From an uncultured Clostridia bacterium (lineage in GTDB: Bacteria; Bacillota; Clostridia; TANB77; CAG-508), in the NCBI GenBank assembly GCA_934141475.1, contig CAKPCG010000002.1, forward strand, positions 34,038 to 98,037: 64,000 nt of DNA. Reading direction: 5' to 3'. Both the position numbers and the translations under genes were made by a program. Positions 8,893 to 18,310 of the stretch are shown piece by piece. Positions within the stretch are counted from its first letter, which is position 1, and each line of letters starts with the position of its first letter. The notes under the pieces were generated by a model. The model was not told the origin of the DNA, made no database searches, and saw only the letters and a program-made list of their open reading frames with translations.

Positions 8893-9453
8893 ATAGAAAA
8901 TTTATCTTATGATTATAAAAACAATGTCTTAAAACAAATAGAAACAAACAAAGAAAAACTAATAAAAGTACTAAAGCAAATACTACAAATAGAATTAACA
9001 GATTTAGAATTTAATCAAATAGAAAAGTTTCAAGAAATAGCAGAATATGAATTCTATCTTATAAATTTAGTAGGAAAAGTAAAAAATAATAAAAATCTAA
9101 AAATATTCGTAAAAAGTGTAAAAATAGGAAAAATCAAAGAATCTTTATTTTGTATTTGTAACTTAACTTATGACAAATATTTTAGTAATGTACAAATTTC
9201 AAATGAAAAAAATGTTCATAAAATTTCAATTATAGAAAAAAAGCAAAGCCAAAAATATATAAATAACGTTTTAGTAAAGTTATATGAAAAAAATTTACAA
9301 AAAGAAAAAATTTCTATGGAAATCTATTTCGTTGAAATGTCAAAATTTATAAAAAGCAAAAAAGAAAAAACAAAAAGAATGGAGGATAATGAAATAAGCC
9401 AACAAGAAATAGTAATTATTGGTATAGAGCAAAATAATATTGATTTATTGTAA
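8893..9453 (+). CDS. Unknown protein with a probable ATA start codon
   Basis: An open frame of about 186 codons begins immediately after an in-frame TAA at 8878-8880. AAAGGAGG (8879-8886) sits 6 bases before ATA at 8893. No ATG, GTG or TTG occurs in frame until ATG at 9316, which would leave only the last 45 codons. Codon use and Lys/Glu/Ile-rich composition match neighbouring genes, and the frame ends cleanly at TAA 9451. The predicted protein is soluble with mixed helices and strands, no membrane span and no motif I know. It is probably cotranscribed with the TSCPD gene. AUA initiation is rare but known; an ATG-to-ATA change is the alternative. Confidence 0.6.
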   Translation: MENLSYDYKNNVLKQIETNKEKLIKVLKQILQIELTDLEFNQIEKFQEIAEYEFYLINLVGKVKNNKNLKIFVKSVKIGKIKESLFCICNLTYDKYFSNVQISNEKNVHKISIIEKKQSQKYINNVLVKLYEKNLQKEKISMEIYFVEMSKFIKSKKEKTKRMEDNEISQQEIVIIGIEQNNIDLL

Positions 9454-9505
9454 AAAATTTATTATAATAAATTTATTATAATAAATTCAAAAAGGAGTGA
9501 GTAGT

Positions 9506-9763
9506 ATGAAATATATATATGAACCAGAAGGAGTATGCTCTATGCAAATGATATTCGAAATAGATGAAGGTATAGTAAAAGAACTAAATATAATAGGAGG
9601 TTGTCCAGGAAACACAGTAGGTGTAGCACAACTTATAAAAGGAAAGAAGATAGATGAAATAATAAATCTTTTAAAAGGTATTCCATGTGGCAACAAAGGG
9701 ACATCATGTCCAGACCAAATAGCTAAAGCTCTTATAGAATTCAAAGAAAAATATAAAATTTAA
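9506..9763 (+). CDS. TSCPD-domain small protein
   Basis: 85 residues. The C-terminal 'GNKGTSCPDQIAKAL' carries the TSCPD motif that names this domain, seen alone in small clostridial proteins (TIGR03905 type) and at the end of some ribonucleotide reductases, where Cys residues bind metal. Other Cys lie in GVCSMQM, GGCPGN and GIPCGN. I chose ATG 9506 rather than GTG 9497, because the GTG overlaps the ribosome site AAAGGAG. Two copies of an ATTTATTATAATAA-like repeat lie just upstream (9462-9487). The biochemical role is not established. Confidence 0.8.
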   Translation: MKYIYEPEGVCSMQMIFEIDEGIVKELNIIGGCPGNTVGVAQLIKGKKIDEIINLLKGIPCGNKGTSCPDQIAKALIEFKEKYKI

Positions 9764-9770
9764 AAATATA

Positions 9771-9820
9771 AAAATGAAAGAGAATCGTTTTTATAAAATT
9801 GATTCTCTTTCATTTTTTTT
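9771..9820 (+). terminator. Rho-independent terminator, probably bidirectional
   Basis: A 16-bp stem (9771-9786 with 9801-9816) followed by T residues; the A-rich 5' flank gives a U tract on the minus strand as well. It separates the convergent TSCPD and penicillin-binding protein genes. Confidence 0.85.
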
Positions 9821-9859
9821 ACACGAATAATTTATACTATTTTTATAGTAATAATTACA

Positions 9860-11764
9860 CTATTTTTGATCAGGTTCAATTCCCATATATGGTAAAACTT
9901 CTGAAAGTATTTTAGAAACAACAGGAGCTGCAGTTTGTCCACCTTGGTGACTATCACCTTTAGGGTCATAAAGTGTAACTAAAATTACAACTTGAGTATT
10001 TTCAACAGGAGAAATAGCTATAAAAGAAGTTGTATAACCAGAACTTGTATCACCAACAACAGGCTCAGATGTTCCAGATTTACCACCAATAGAATAACCC
10101 TCAACTTGAGCATGTTTTCCAGTTCCATCAGTTACAACAGATTTCATCATAGATTTTACTTGATTTGCAGTTTGAGAAGATAAAACCTGTCTAATTTTTG
10201 TTGTATCAAAACTTGTTACCTCACCAGTATCTGTATTAGTCATAGATTTTACAATTTTTGGTTTCAAAAGGTTACCATTATTTGCTATAGCAGAAACAGC
10301 TGTAATCATTTGAAGAGGCGTAATAGTAAATCTTTGTCCAAAAGACATTGTTGCAAGTTCAACACTTCCAACTTTGTCTAATTCGTGGAAAATACTAGAA
10401 GATTCACCAGGTAAACCAGAATTTGTTTTATCAAAAAGTCCGAAAGCCTTATAATATTTATATAATGTAGTAGCACCAATTCTTTTTCCCAATTGTATAA
10501 AAGATGGGTTACAAGAATCCATAAGAGCTTCTCTTAAAGATTCACCTTCATGTTTTTTATAATATGGAGCCTGGAAGTACCAACACTGAATAGGTTTATC
10601 TGCAACAACTTCAACACCATTACAATAAAAATCATTTTGAATATCTGTTTTAGTAATATTTTCTTCAAGTGCAACAGATGCTGTAATTAGTTTAAATACA
10701 GAACCAGGTTCATATGTTTCAAAAACAGAACGAATATGCCACATATTATATATTCTTGAATTTTTTTCTTCAGCAGATAAAGAATCCCAATTATTAGCAT
10801 AATATGATGTAGGTGTAAAAGGACTATTTAAGTCATAATCTGGATAAGATGCCATTGCCAAAATATCACCAGTGTTTGGATTCATAACAATACAATTTCC
10901 ACCTTTAGAGCATGAATTTTCTTCAACAGCTTCTTTTAAATATTTTTCAACAATGGATTGAATTTTTACATCCAAAGTAAGGGTTAAGTTATATCCATTT
11001 TCAGCTGGAATAAATGACTCTTGTGAATTTGGAATTTCACTTTGAGAGGCATCTGTAGACATTACAATTTCACCAGAAGTACCTTTTAAAATAGAATTAT
11101 AAGAAGACTCTATTCCTGCTAAACCTTGATTATCTGTACCACAAGAACCAATTACTTGTGATGCTAAAGAACCATAAGGATAATATCTTTTGGTATCTTC
11201 ATCAATATTTATACCAGCAGAAACTTTGTTATCTGTTATCCATTCTTTCAATTTATTAACTTTGTCTTCTTCAACTTTTTTTACAATAGTAACAGAAGAA
11301 TTAGCATTATTTAATTTTTCTAAAGTTTCATCATAATTTAGCTCGAAAATTTCAGAAAATTTACCAGCAAGAGTACTTTTTAGCTCAGATGTATCTTCAT
11401 ATTTTTTGCTTTTTAATTTAGTTGGATTAACAGAAATTGTATCTACTGTTTCACTTATTGCAAGAGAAGCACCTGTAGAATCATAAATAGTACCTCTTTT
11501 ACTATTAATTTTTTCACTTGTAGTTTGTTGTTTTGTTGCTAAATTAGATAGCCTAGTACCATCAATTATTTGCAAGTAAAATAATCTAATTGTAATTAAA
11601 ACAAGTATAATAAAAACAATTATTAGTGAAATCTTTAGTTTTTTAGTAGATATAACATTTTCAATATTCATATTATTTTTTAATCTTGCAATTTTGTCAT
11701 CTGTTTTAGATTTTATTATTTTATTTTTAACTTTTTTAGCAAGTTTTTTACTTTTTTTGTTCAT
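9860..11764 (-). CDS. Class B penicillin-binding protein (FtsI/SpoVD-like transpeptidase)
   Basis: 634 residues from the ATG at 11764, which has GGTGAT upstream; an ATG four codons earlier is less well placed. A basic cytoplasmic tail and a single membrane helix (about 44-66) precede the dimerisation domain (SKRGTIYDSTG) and the transpeptidase domain. Active-site motifs are intact: SVFK (Ser355, Lys358), SCN (417-419) and KSGT (562-565). It cross-links peptidoglycan outside the membrane with a SEDS glycosyltransferase partner. No PASTA repeat follows the catalytic domain, which argues for an FtsI/PBP2 role rather than classic SpoVD. It is monocistronic, not in a dcw cluster. Confidence 0.9.
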   Translation of the reverse strand: MNKKSKKLAKKVKNKIIKSKTDDKIARLKNNMNIENVISTKKLKISLIIVFIILVLITIRLFYLQIIDGTRLSNLATKQQTTSEKINSKRGTIYDSTGASLAISETVDTISVNPTKLKSKKYEDTSELKSTLAGKFSEIFELNYDETLEKLNNANSSVTIVKKVEEDKVNKLKEWITDNKVSAGINIDEDTKRYYPYGSLASQVIGSCGTDNQGLAGIESSYNSILKGTSGEIVMSTDASQSEIPNSQESFIPAENGYNLTLTLDVKIQSIVEKYLKEAVEENSCSKGGNCIVMNPNTGDILAMASYPDYDLNSPFTPTSYYANNWDSLSAEEKNSRIYNMWHIRSVFETYEPGSVFKLITASVALEENITKTDIQNDFYCNGVEVVADKPIQCWYFQAPYYKKHEGESLREALMDSCNPSFIQLGKRIGATTLYKYYKAFGLFDKTNSGLPGESSSIFHELDKVGSVELATMSFGQRFTITPLQMITAVSAIANNGNLLKPKIVKSMTNTDTGEVTSFDTTKIRQVLSSQTANQVKSMMKSVVTDGTGKHAQVEGYSIGGKSGTSEPVVGDTSSGYTTSFIAISPVENTQVVILVTLYDPKGDSHQGGQTAAPVVSKILSEVLPYMGIEPDQK

Positions 11765-11873
11765 AATAATCACCATTCTTAAAATTTTTTATATTAAATG
11801 ATAAATTTTTGTTTTTATTTTATAGTAATTCACAATAAAAATCAACTAATTTACAAAAAAAGGAGGATAATAT

Positions 11874-13420
11874 TTGTTATCAAAAATAAAAAGTATGTCA
11901 TTAGAAGGACTTAATGGATATTTAGTAGAAATCCAAGTAGATGTATCTGGAGGACTTCCAAGTTTTGAAATAGTGGGACTTCCAGGAATTAGAGTAAAAG
12001 AAGCAAAAGAAAGAGTAAGATCAGCAATAAAAAATTCTAATATAGAATTTCCAAGTAGAAAAATAGTTATAAACTTAGCACCTGCCAATATAAGAAAAGA
12101 AGGAACATTTTATGATTTACCAATAGCAATTGGAATTCTAATTGCATTCGGGGAAATAAGAAACATAAAAATAGATGGATTTGAAAGTACAATTTTTTTG
12201 GGAGAACTTTCATTAGATGGAAAAATAAATGGTGTAAATGGAGTTTTACCAATATGTATAGAGGCATTAGAATTAGGAATAAAAAGGGTTATAATTCCAA
12301 GAGAAAATGTATTAGAAGCATCTATTATAAAAGGGGTAGAAATTATTCCAGCAGACAATTTAAAAGATGTAATAAAATATTTAAAAGGAGAGAAAATTTT
12401 ACAAAAATATATATCAACTAAAAATATCAGCTTAAATAACGATACAAATTATGGCATAGATTTTTCAGAAGTAAAAGGGCAGGAAAATGCCAAAAGAGCC
12501 CTAGAAATAGCTGCAACACGGATCACATAATTGTTTACTACTTCGGAAGTCCAGGATCAGGAAAAACCATGCTCTCAGAAAGATTCCCAACTATTTTACC
12601 AGATTTAACATTTGAAGAAGCCTTAGAAATCACCAAAATACATAGTGTATCTGGCAAAATTGACGGGAAAAGTGGACTAATAACAAAAAGACCATTTAGA
12701 AGACCACACCATACAAGCTCACCAATTTCAATAATAGGTGGAGGAAGAAATCCAAAGCCAGGAGAAATAAGCCTTGCTCATTTTGGTGTTTTATTTTTAG
12801 ATGAACTTACAGAGTTTAAAAAGCAAACTTTAGAAATGTTAAGAGGACCACTAGAAGACAGAAAAGTATCAATAAGCAGAATAAGTTCAAGTTTAGCATA
12901 TCCTGCGAATTTTATTTTAATAGCAAGTATGAATCCATGTCCTTGTGGATATTATGGAACAGATAATGAAAAATGTAAATGCACAGAAAATGCTATATCA
13001 AACTATATAGGAAAATTAAGTGGACCACTTTTAGATAGAATTGATTTACATATAGAAGTAAAACCTGTAGAATACAAAAAAATTAGTTCAAATCAAAAAA
13101 CAGAATCATCAAAGCAAATAAAAGAAAGAGTAAATAAGGCAAGAAAAATGCAATTAAAAAGATACAAAAATTTAGATATATATTCAAATAGCGAACTTAC
13201 ACCAAACCTTATAGAAAAATATTGTAAAATAGACAATGAATCAAAAATTTTATTAAAAAAAGCATTTGAAAAGTTAGACTTAAGCGGTAGAGCATATTCA
13301 AGAATTTTAAAAGTTGCAAGGTCAATTGCAGATTTAGATGGTGAAGAGAAAATATCTAAAGTTCATATTGCAGAAGCGATTCAATATAGAAGTTTGGATA
13401 GGAAATATTGGAGAAAGTGA
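11874..13420 (+). pseudogene. yifB: YifB/ComM-family AAA+ ATPase, frame broken at two CGGA sites
   Basis: YifB family: an N-terminal Lon-S5-like domain (GLPGIRVKEAKERVRSA), an AAA+ magnesium-chelatase-like core and a C-terminal helical domain. TTG start (MLSKIKSMSLEG, matching the family) after AAAGGAGG. The frame stops at 12530, but removing C12519 and C12544 restores AATGSHN-CLLLGSPGSGKT, a perfect Walker A context, and gives 514 residues, the normal family length. Downstream motifs are intact (FLDELTEF Walker B, SMNPCPCG, DRIDLHIEV). Both lesions have the same form, an extra C before GGA. ComM-type proteins aid branch migration of incoming DNA, and dprA lies directly downstream. Either a real double frameshift or a systematic sequence error. 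Confidence 0.85.
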
Positions 13421-13468
13421 GGCGTGAGAAGAGATAAAGAAATGAAAAAAAATATAAAGGAGGAATTA

Positions 13469-14489
13469 TTGAAAAATGATCGGAAATGAAAGCAATCTAT
13501 GTGGAAAAAAATGTAAGAAAATAGTAAATGATAACAAAGCTGATCTACCAAAATATAATAAAGCACAAAATGAAAATAAGCTATATTCAAAAAATTGGGA
13601 CAAAATATCGATAAATGATAAATTATATCCGGAAAAATTAAAGAAAATAAAAAATCCTCCATTAGAATTATATGTAATAGGAGATAAAAATATTTTAAAT
13701 TCAAATTGTCTATCGGTTGTGGGAGCTAGAAAAAATACAGAATATGGAGAAAAATACTGCAAAATATTTACCAAAGAATTGATTAAATATAATTTAATAA
13801 TAGTAAGTGGAATGGCTAAAGGAATAGATACAATAGCCCATACAACTACAATTTTAAACAAAGGAAAAACAATTGCAGTATTACCATGTGGATTCCAAAA
13901 TATTTATCCAAAAGAAAATATGAGTTTGTATAAAAAAATAATAGAAAATGGAGGATGTGTAATTACAGAATATAAACCAGTGGAAAAAGCAGATTCGGCA
14001 AAGTTTTTAGAAAGAAACAGAATTGTAAGTGGCCTATCTATAGCGACTTTAGTTATTGAAGCAAGTTTAAGGAGTGGAACAAGTGTTACTGCAAGATATG
14101 CAAAAGAACAACAAAGAGATGTTTTTTGTATACCTGGAAGCCTAGAAAATCCTAAAAGTCAAGGGACAAATAAACTAATAAAAGAATTTGCTAAACTTGT
14201 TACAAAACCTGAAGATATAACAAAAAACTATAAATTTTTAACTAAAATAGAAACTAACATTGACGATGATAATATTAATGAGCAAAAAACAAATTTAGCA
14301 GAAGAAATCCCAATTACGTATCGAAAAATATATAATCAAATAAAAAATATAAAAATAGATATAAATGAAATAGCCAGAAAAAGCAATACACCATTAAAAG
14401 AAGTTATGGCAAAACTATTAGTTTTAGAACTAGATGGAAAAATTAAAAAACTACCAGGAAATATGTATATAAGGAGTGAAGAAACATAA
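13469..14489 (+). CDS. dprA: DNA processing protein DprA (start affected by an extra C)
   Basis: DprA/Smf loads RecA on single-stranded DNA taken up in transformation. The Rossmann-fold core is clear: SVVGARKNTEYG, IVSGMAKGIDTIAH, GKTIAVLPCG, FLERNRIVSGLS, EASLRSGTSVTARYA. A winged-helix tail follows (about 270-335). As written, the frame opens at ATG 13476, 12 bases from AAAGGAGG. If C13481 (CGGA) is an extra base, TTG 13469 is in frame, sits 5 bases from that ribosome site and gives 339 residues, which I prefer. The usual N-terminal SAM-like domain is replaced by a short Lys/Asn-rich segment. The end overlaps yraN by four bases. Confidence 0.88.
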
Positions 14490-14845
14490 ATAAAAAAGAA
14501 TTTGGAAATTTGGGAGAAAATATAAGCTTAAAATATTTAGAAAAGATAGGATATAAAATATTAGAAAAAAATTTCGCATGTAGACAAGGGGAAATAGATA
14601 TAATTGCAAAAGACAAATTAGAAATAGTAATTATAGAAGTAAAAACAAGAAGCAATTTAAATTATGGAAATCCAAGAGAGGCAGTAGACAAGAACAAGAA
14701 AAATCATATATATAATAGTGCAAAATACTATATACATGTAAATAAATTAGAAAATAATTATATTAGATTTGACGTAATAGAAATATACAAAATTAAAAAT
14801 CGTTTTAAATTAAAGCACCTGAAAAATGTTGACATAAAGCATTGA
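14486..14845 (+). CDS. yraN: YraN/UPF0102 nuclease-like protein with a probable ATA start
   Basis: UPF0102 proteins are small PD-(D/E)XK-fold nuclease-like proteins, often next to dprA or rnhB. Core motifs: GYKILEKNF, RQGEIDIIAKD, IVIIEVKTR (catalytic Glu-X-Lys). The first usual start in frame is TTG 14510, but conserved N-terminal residues lie upstream: ATA 14486 followed by NKKEFGNLGEN, which matches the family start M-N-K-x-x-G-x-x-G-E. GGAG lies 9 bases before the ATA, and the ATA overlaps the dprA stop as ATAA, the counterpart of the common ATGA overlap. From the ATA the protein has 119 residues, normal for the family. Second ATA-start candidate in the window. Confidence 0.85.
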   Translation: MNKKEFGNLGENISLKYLEKIGYKILEKNFACRQGEIDIIAKDKLEIVIIEVKTRSNLNYGNPREAVDKNKKNHIYNSAKYYIHVNKLENNYIRFDVIEIYKIKNRFKLKHLKNVDIKH

Positions 14846-14870
14846 TTTAAACTAAAAAATGTAGTAAAAT
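14842..14870 (+). promoter_or_regulatory. Sigma-A promoter for rsmA
   Basis: TTGATT at 14842-14847, a 17-base spacer, TAAAAT at 14865-14870, about 80 bases before rsmA. Confidence 0.5.
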
Positions 14871-14949
14871 ATTTTAGTGAATTAAAGAATGAAAAAAGCA
14901 ATAGATAAAAAATATATATAAGAAAATAAAAAAGTAAAGGAATAAAAAA

Positions 14950-15828
14950 ATGAGTGTATTAGAAGAAACTAAATTTTTAATGAAAAAGTATAAAATAAAA
15001 GCAAATAAAAGCCTTGGACAAAATTTTTTAATAGATGATACAGTAATCGAAGACATCGTAGAAGGAGCAAAAATTGAAAAAGATGATTTAGTAATAGAAA
15101 TAGGCCCTGGACTAGGTAGTATGACAGCAAAATTATTAGAAAAAGCAAAAAAAGTTATATGTGTAGAGTTAGACAGAAAAATGATACAAATATTGAATGA
15201 TAGATTTATAGCATATGACAATATAGAGTTAATAAATAGTGATGTACTAAAATTAGATATCAACAAAATTATAAAAGAAGAAAAAGAGCAAAATCAAATA
15301 AAAGACGTAAAGATAGTTGCTAATCTTCCATATTATATTACAACACCAATTATAATGAAATTACTAGAAGAAAATTTAGACATAGAAAGCATAACTGTAA
15401 TGATACAAAAAGAGGTTGCAGAAAGATTAATTGAAGTTCCTAGTGGTAAAAATACAGGTGCGATTACATATACTGTTTATTATTACTGCGAATCACAAAA
15501 AATAAGAGAAGTCGAAAATACATGTTTTGTACCAATGCCAGAAGTTACATCAGAAGTTATAAATTTAAAACTAAGAAAAGAACCACCTATAAAAGTTGAA
15601 GACAAAAAAATATTTTTCAATATTATAAAAAGTGCATATATGCAAAGAAGAAAAACACTTGTAAATGCTTTAGTAAATACAGGAGTTTTTACATCAAAAG
15701 AAGAAGGTATAAAGGTTTTAAAAACACTAAATTTAAGAGAAGATATTAGAGCGGAAAACCTAACAATAGAGGATTTCGGTAGAATTTGTAATATATTTTG
15801 TAGTAAAAATACAAAAAAAGGCTTTTAA
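14950..15828 (+). CDS. rsmA: 16S rRNA dimethyladenosine transferase RsmA (KsgA)
   Basis: 292 residues, standard length. It dimethylates two adjacent adenosines in helix 45 of 16S rRNA late in small-subunit assembly. Motifs: SLGQNFLIDD at the N-terminus, the SAM-binding loop EIGPGLGSMT, the acidic CVELDRKM, and the catalytic NLPYYITTPI. The C-terminal helical domain includes AYMQRRKTLVNAL. The ATG follows AAAGGA at 8 bases. It has its own promoter (14842) and is followed by the sortase gene in the same direction. Confidence 0.95.
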   Translation: MSVLEETKFLMKKYKIKANKSLGQNFLIDDTVIEDIVEGAKIEKDDLVIEIGPGLGSMTAKLLEKAKKVICVELDRKMIQILNDRFIAYDNIELINSDVLKLDINKIIKEEKEQNQIKDVKIVANLPYYITTPIIMKLLEENLDIESITVMIQKEVAERLIEVPSGKNTGAITYTVYYYCESQKIREVENTCFVPMPEVTSEVINLKLRKEPPIKVEDKKIFFNIIKSAYMQRRKTLVNALVNTGVFTSKEEGIKVLKTLNLREDIRAENLTIEDFGRICNIFCSKNTKKGF

Positions 15829-15879
15829 AATAGCAAAAAAAATGTTATAATTGACTAAGAATAAAAGTAGGAGGTATGT

Positions 15880-16593
15880 ATGAATCAAATTCTAATAACA
15901 CAAAAATTATATATAACTCCAGAATTAAAGAGAAAAAAGAGAATGTATAAAATAAACTTTATAATATCAGTAATATTAATAGTTATTTTATTTTCATTTT
16001 ACGCATATGCGGAATACGATAGAAACAAAAATGCAGATATCTCACAAGATATACTTGCAGAAATGTCTGATAATACAGTAATAAGTAATAAAAGTGATGT
16101 ATGGATAGTAGCATTAGATGGAGAAGATGACTCAAAATCAACAGAAACAGTAATTTCAAATTCAAAAAGTTTAACAAATACATATACTGCATCTGATGGA
16201 AAAAAATATGAAATGGTAGGAAGTGTAAAAATACCTACTATAAATGTAGATTATCCAATTTTATCAGAAACGTCAGATAGTTTACTAAAAGTTTCTGTAT
16301 GTAAATTCTGGGGAAGCAATCCAAACCAAGTTGGAAATTTATGTATAGCAGGACATAACTATAGAAATAAAAGATTCTTTAGTAAAGTACCAACTCTAAC
16401 AGTTGGGGACATAATAGAAATCACAGATTTAAATAAAAAAACAGTTAAATATTCTGTATATGATAAATATACGGTTGATCCTGAAGATACAAGTTGCACT
16501 AGCCAAATAACAAATGGAAAAAGAATAGTTACTCTTATTACATGTACAAATGATAGTAAACAAAGAGTAATAGTACAAGCAGAAGCTATATAA
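15880..16593 (+). CDS. Sortase (class B/D-like)
   Basis: 237 residues. A basic cytoplasmic N-terminus and one signal-anchor helix (about 24-44) are followed by a Ser/Thr linker and the sortase beta-barrel. Catalytic residues are His159 (AGHNY), Cys222 (LITCTN) and Arg229 (KQRVIV). The KIPTINVDYPI entry strand is typical. It should cut sorting signals and attach proteins to the wall; the only candidate substrate here is the LPKTG protease at 3675. The class is uncertain from sequence alone. An extended -10 (TGTTATAAT, 15843-15851) and AGGAGG precede it, so it may be monocistronic. Confidence 0.9.
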   Translation: MNQILITQKLYITPELKRKKRMYKINFIISVILIVILFSFYAYAEYDRNKNADISQDILAEMSDNTVISNKSDVWIVALDGEDDSKSTETVISNSKSLTNTYTASDGKKYEMVGSVKIPTINVDYPILSETSDSLLKVSVCKFWGSNPNQVGNLCIAGHNYRNKRFFSKVPTLTVGDIIEITDLNKKTVKYSVYDKYTVDPEDTSCTSQITNGKRIVTLITCTNDSKQRVIVQAEAI

Positions 16594-16610
16594 TATTCTA
16601 AAGAACAAAA

Positions 16611-16649
16611 AAATATCTTTTCGAAAATTAAATCGAAAGGATATTTTTA
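16611..16649 (+). terminator. Rho-independent terminator (bidirectional)
   Basis: A 14-bp stem (16611-16624 with 16633-16646, one wobble) with T residues on both sides, between the convergent sortase and helix-turn-helix genes. Confidence 0.8.
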
Positions 16650-16663
16650 CATTAATATAAAAA

Positions 16664-16900
16664 TTAATCTTGTTCAACATCATTAAAAATAGGATCACTA
16701 AAAAAATCAATTAGAGTTATATTAAACCCTTCACAAACATGTAATAATGTATCTAATTTTAATAGTTCTGTTGTACCATTCATAAAAGCACATAAAGTGG
16801 AACGTGGTATTCCAGAAGCTTTAAATAATGCCCATATTGACATATTGTTTTTATCTAAATAATAGCGTATACGTTTACGAACAGCGTCTGCTAAAGTCAT
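16664..16900 (-). CDS. Small XRE-family DNA-binding protein
   Basis: 78 residues, essentially one Cro/C1-type helix-turn-helix: 'MSIWALFKASGIPRSTLCAFM' places the recognition helix at about residues 27-40, followed by the family's 'LDTLLHVCEGFNITLIDFF'. Proteins of this kind in Clostridia are stand-alone regulators. GAGGTGAGG precedes the ATG. It diverges from the oxidoreductase at 17078, so it might regulate it or itself. The target is unknown. Confidence 0.85.
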   Translation of the reverse strand: MTLADAVRKRIRYYLDKNNMSIWALFKASGIPRSTLCAFMNGTTELLKLDTLLHVCEGFNITLIDFFSDPIFNDVEQD

Positions 16901-16951
16901 TATATCCTCACCTCAATTATTTTGATATTAAAGGTAGTATAGCAAGAAAAA

Positions 16952-16958
16952 TGTCGAA
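16952..16958 (+). promoter_or_regulatory. Possible Spo0A box (TGTCGAA)
   Basis: An exact TGTCGAA core in the divergent intergenic region between the XRE gene and the oxidoreductase, in the same AAAAATGTCGAA context as at 8575. Confidence 0.3.
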
Positions 16959-17077
16959 AATAGTCTATTTAAATATACTTAGGGCTTAGATTTCTAAAAG
17001 AAAAAACAAGTAGGAATAGTAATAACAGTTTAAACAAAAATACAATAAATATTCAGTGTATAAAAGAAAGGATTTTT

Positions 17078-18310
17078 ATGAAAAAAGTAATAGTAATAGG
17101 AGCAGGGGCTTCTGGCCTAGTTTCGGCAGTATTTGCAAGAAAAGCTGGAAATGATGTAATAGTTTTGGAAAAAAATGATATATGTGGAAAAAAGATACTT
17201 GCAACTGGAAATGGAAGATGTAATTTTTGGAACGAAGACCAATCTATTAATCATTATAGAGGAACTGATATCCAAAAAATAAAAAGAATTTTAAATTATA
17301 AAAAACAAGAAAAAATAAAAAAATTTTTCAAAGAAATTGGAATAGAACCCAAAATAAAAAATGGATATTACTATCCATATTCAAATCAAGCTATAAGTAT
17401 GCAAAAAGCACTTATATTAGAAAATGAAAAGAGTAATGTAAAAATAAAAATTAATTCTGAAGTTATAGATATAAAAAAAGAAAAAGAAAAATTTAAAATA
17501 ACTCTAAAAAATGGAGACGAATTACAAGCAGATAAAGTAATATTAGCTGTTGGTTCAAAAGCAGCACCTAAAACTGGTTCAGATGGATTTGGATATAAAA
17601 TATGTAAAAAATTAGGACTAAAAATAATAGAACCATTACCAGCACTTGTGCAGTTAAAAGCAGAAGGAAAATTCTTAAAACAATGGGAAGGCATAAGAGC
17701 AGATGGAAAAATAGATCTATATGAAAATGGTAAAAAAATAGGAGAAGAAAAGGGAGAAATTCAATTAACAAATTACGGTATAAGTGGAATTTGTGTATTC
17801 AATCTAAGTGGAAGAGTTTCTAGAGGTCTAAAAAACAATAAAACAGAAGAAATTAAAATTAATTTCTTAGACGGATTAAATATAAATAATGAAAAACAAT
17901 TTATAGATTGGATGAACGAAAGAAATTCTAATATAAAAAATCGTACGATTTTAGAGTTATTAGAAGGAGTGCTAAATGTAAAATTGATAAAAGCTTTGTT
18001 AAGTACATCCTATGTAGATTTGAATTCAAAATGGGAAAAATTAAACGAAAAAGAAAAAAATAAAATATCTCAAAATATAATTAATTTTAGATTAAATATA
18101 ACTGGAACAAATTCATTTGACAAGTCTCAGGTATGTTCTGGCGGAATAAGTTTAGATGAAATAGACGAAAAAACAATGGAAGTAAACAAAATAAAAGGAT
18201 TATATATAACTGGTGAAACTCTAGATGTAGATGGCGATTGCGGAGGCTATAACTTAGAATGGGCATGGATAACAGGAATGATTGCAGGAGGTAGTAATGA
18301 TTCGAATTAG
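17078..18310 (+). CDS. BaiN/HI0933-family FAD-dependent oxidoreductase
   Basis: 410 residues. The N-terminal dinucleotide-binding loop is VIVIGAGASGLVSAVFA, followed by the family signature CGKKILATGNGRCN. The middle has LAVGSKAAPKTGSDGFGY, and the C-terminus has GLYITGETLDVDGDCGGYNLEWAW, which closes the FAD site. Members include flavoproteins acting on steroid or bile-acid-like substrates and others of unknown substrate, so I give only the family. ATG with AAAGGA upstream. It overlaps the next flavoprotein gene by 14 bases, suggesting a two-gene operon. Confidence 0.9.
   Translation: MKKVIVIGAGASGLVSAVFARKAGNDVIVLEKNDICGKKILATGNGRCNFWNEDQSINHYRGTDIQKIKRILNYKKQEKIKKFFKEIGIEPKIKNGYYYPYSNQAISMQKALILENEKSNVKIKINSEVIDIKKEKEKFKITLKNGDELQADKVILAVGSKAAPKTGSDGFGYKICKKLGLKIIEPLPALVQLKAEGKFLKQWEGIRADGKIDLYENGKKIGEEKGEIQLTNYGISGICVFNLSGRVSRGLKNNKTEEIKINFLDGLNINNEKQFIDWMNERNSNIKNRTILELLEGVLNVKLIKALLSTSYVDLNSKWEKLNEKEKNKISQNIINFRLNITGTNSFDKSQVCSGGISLDEIDEKTMEVNKIKGLYITGETLDVDGDCGGYNLEWAWITGMIAGGSNDSN

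Noticed and set aside
11874..13420. Programmed frameshifting to explain the broken yifB frame
   Set aside because: Two +1 shifts 25 bases apart, with no slippery sequence or stimulatory structure, inside the Walker A region are not credible; the same C-before-GGA form occurs in unrelated genes.
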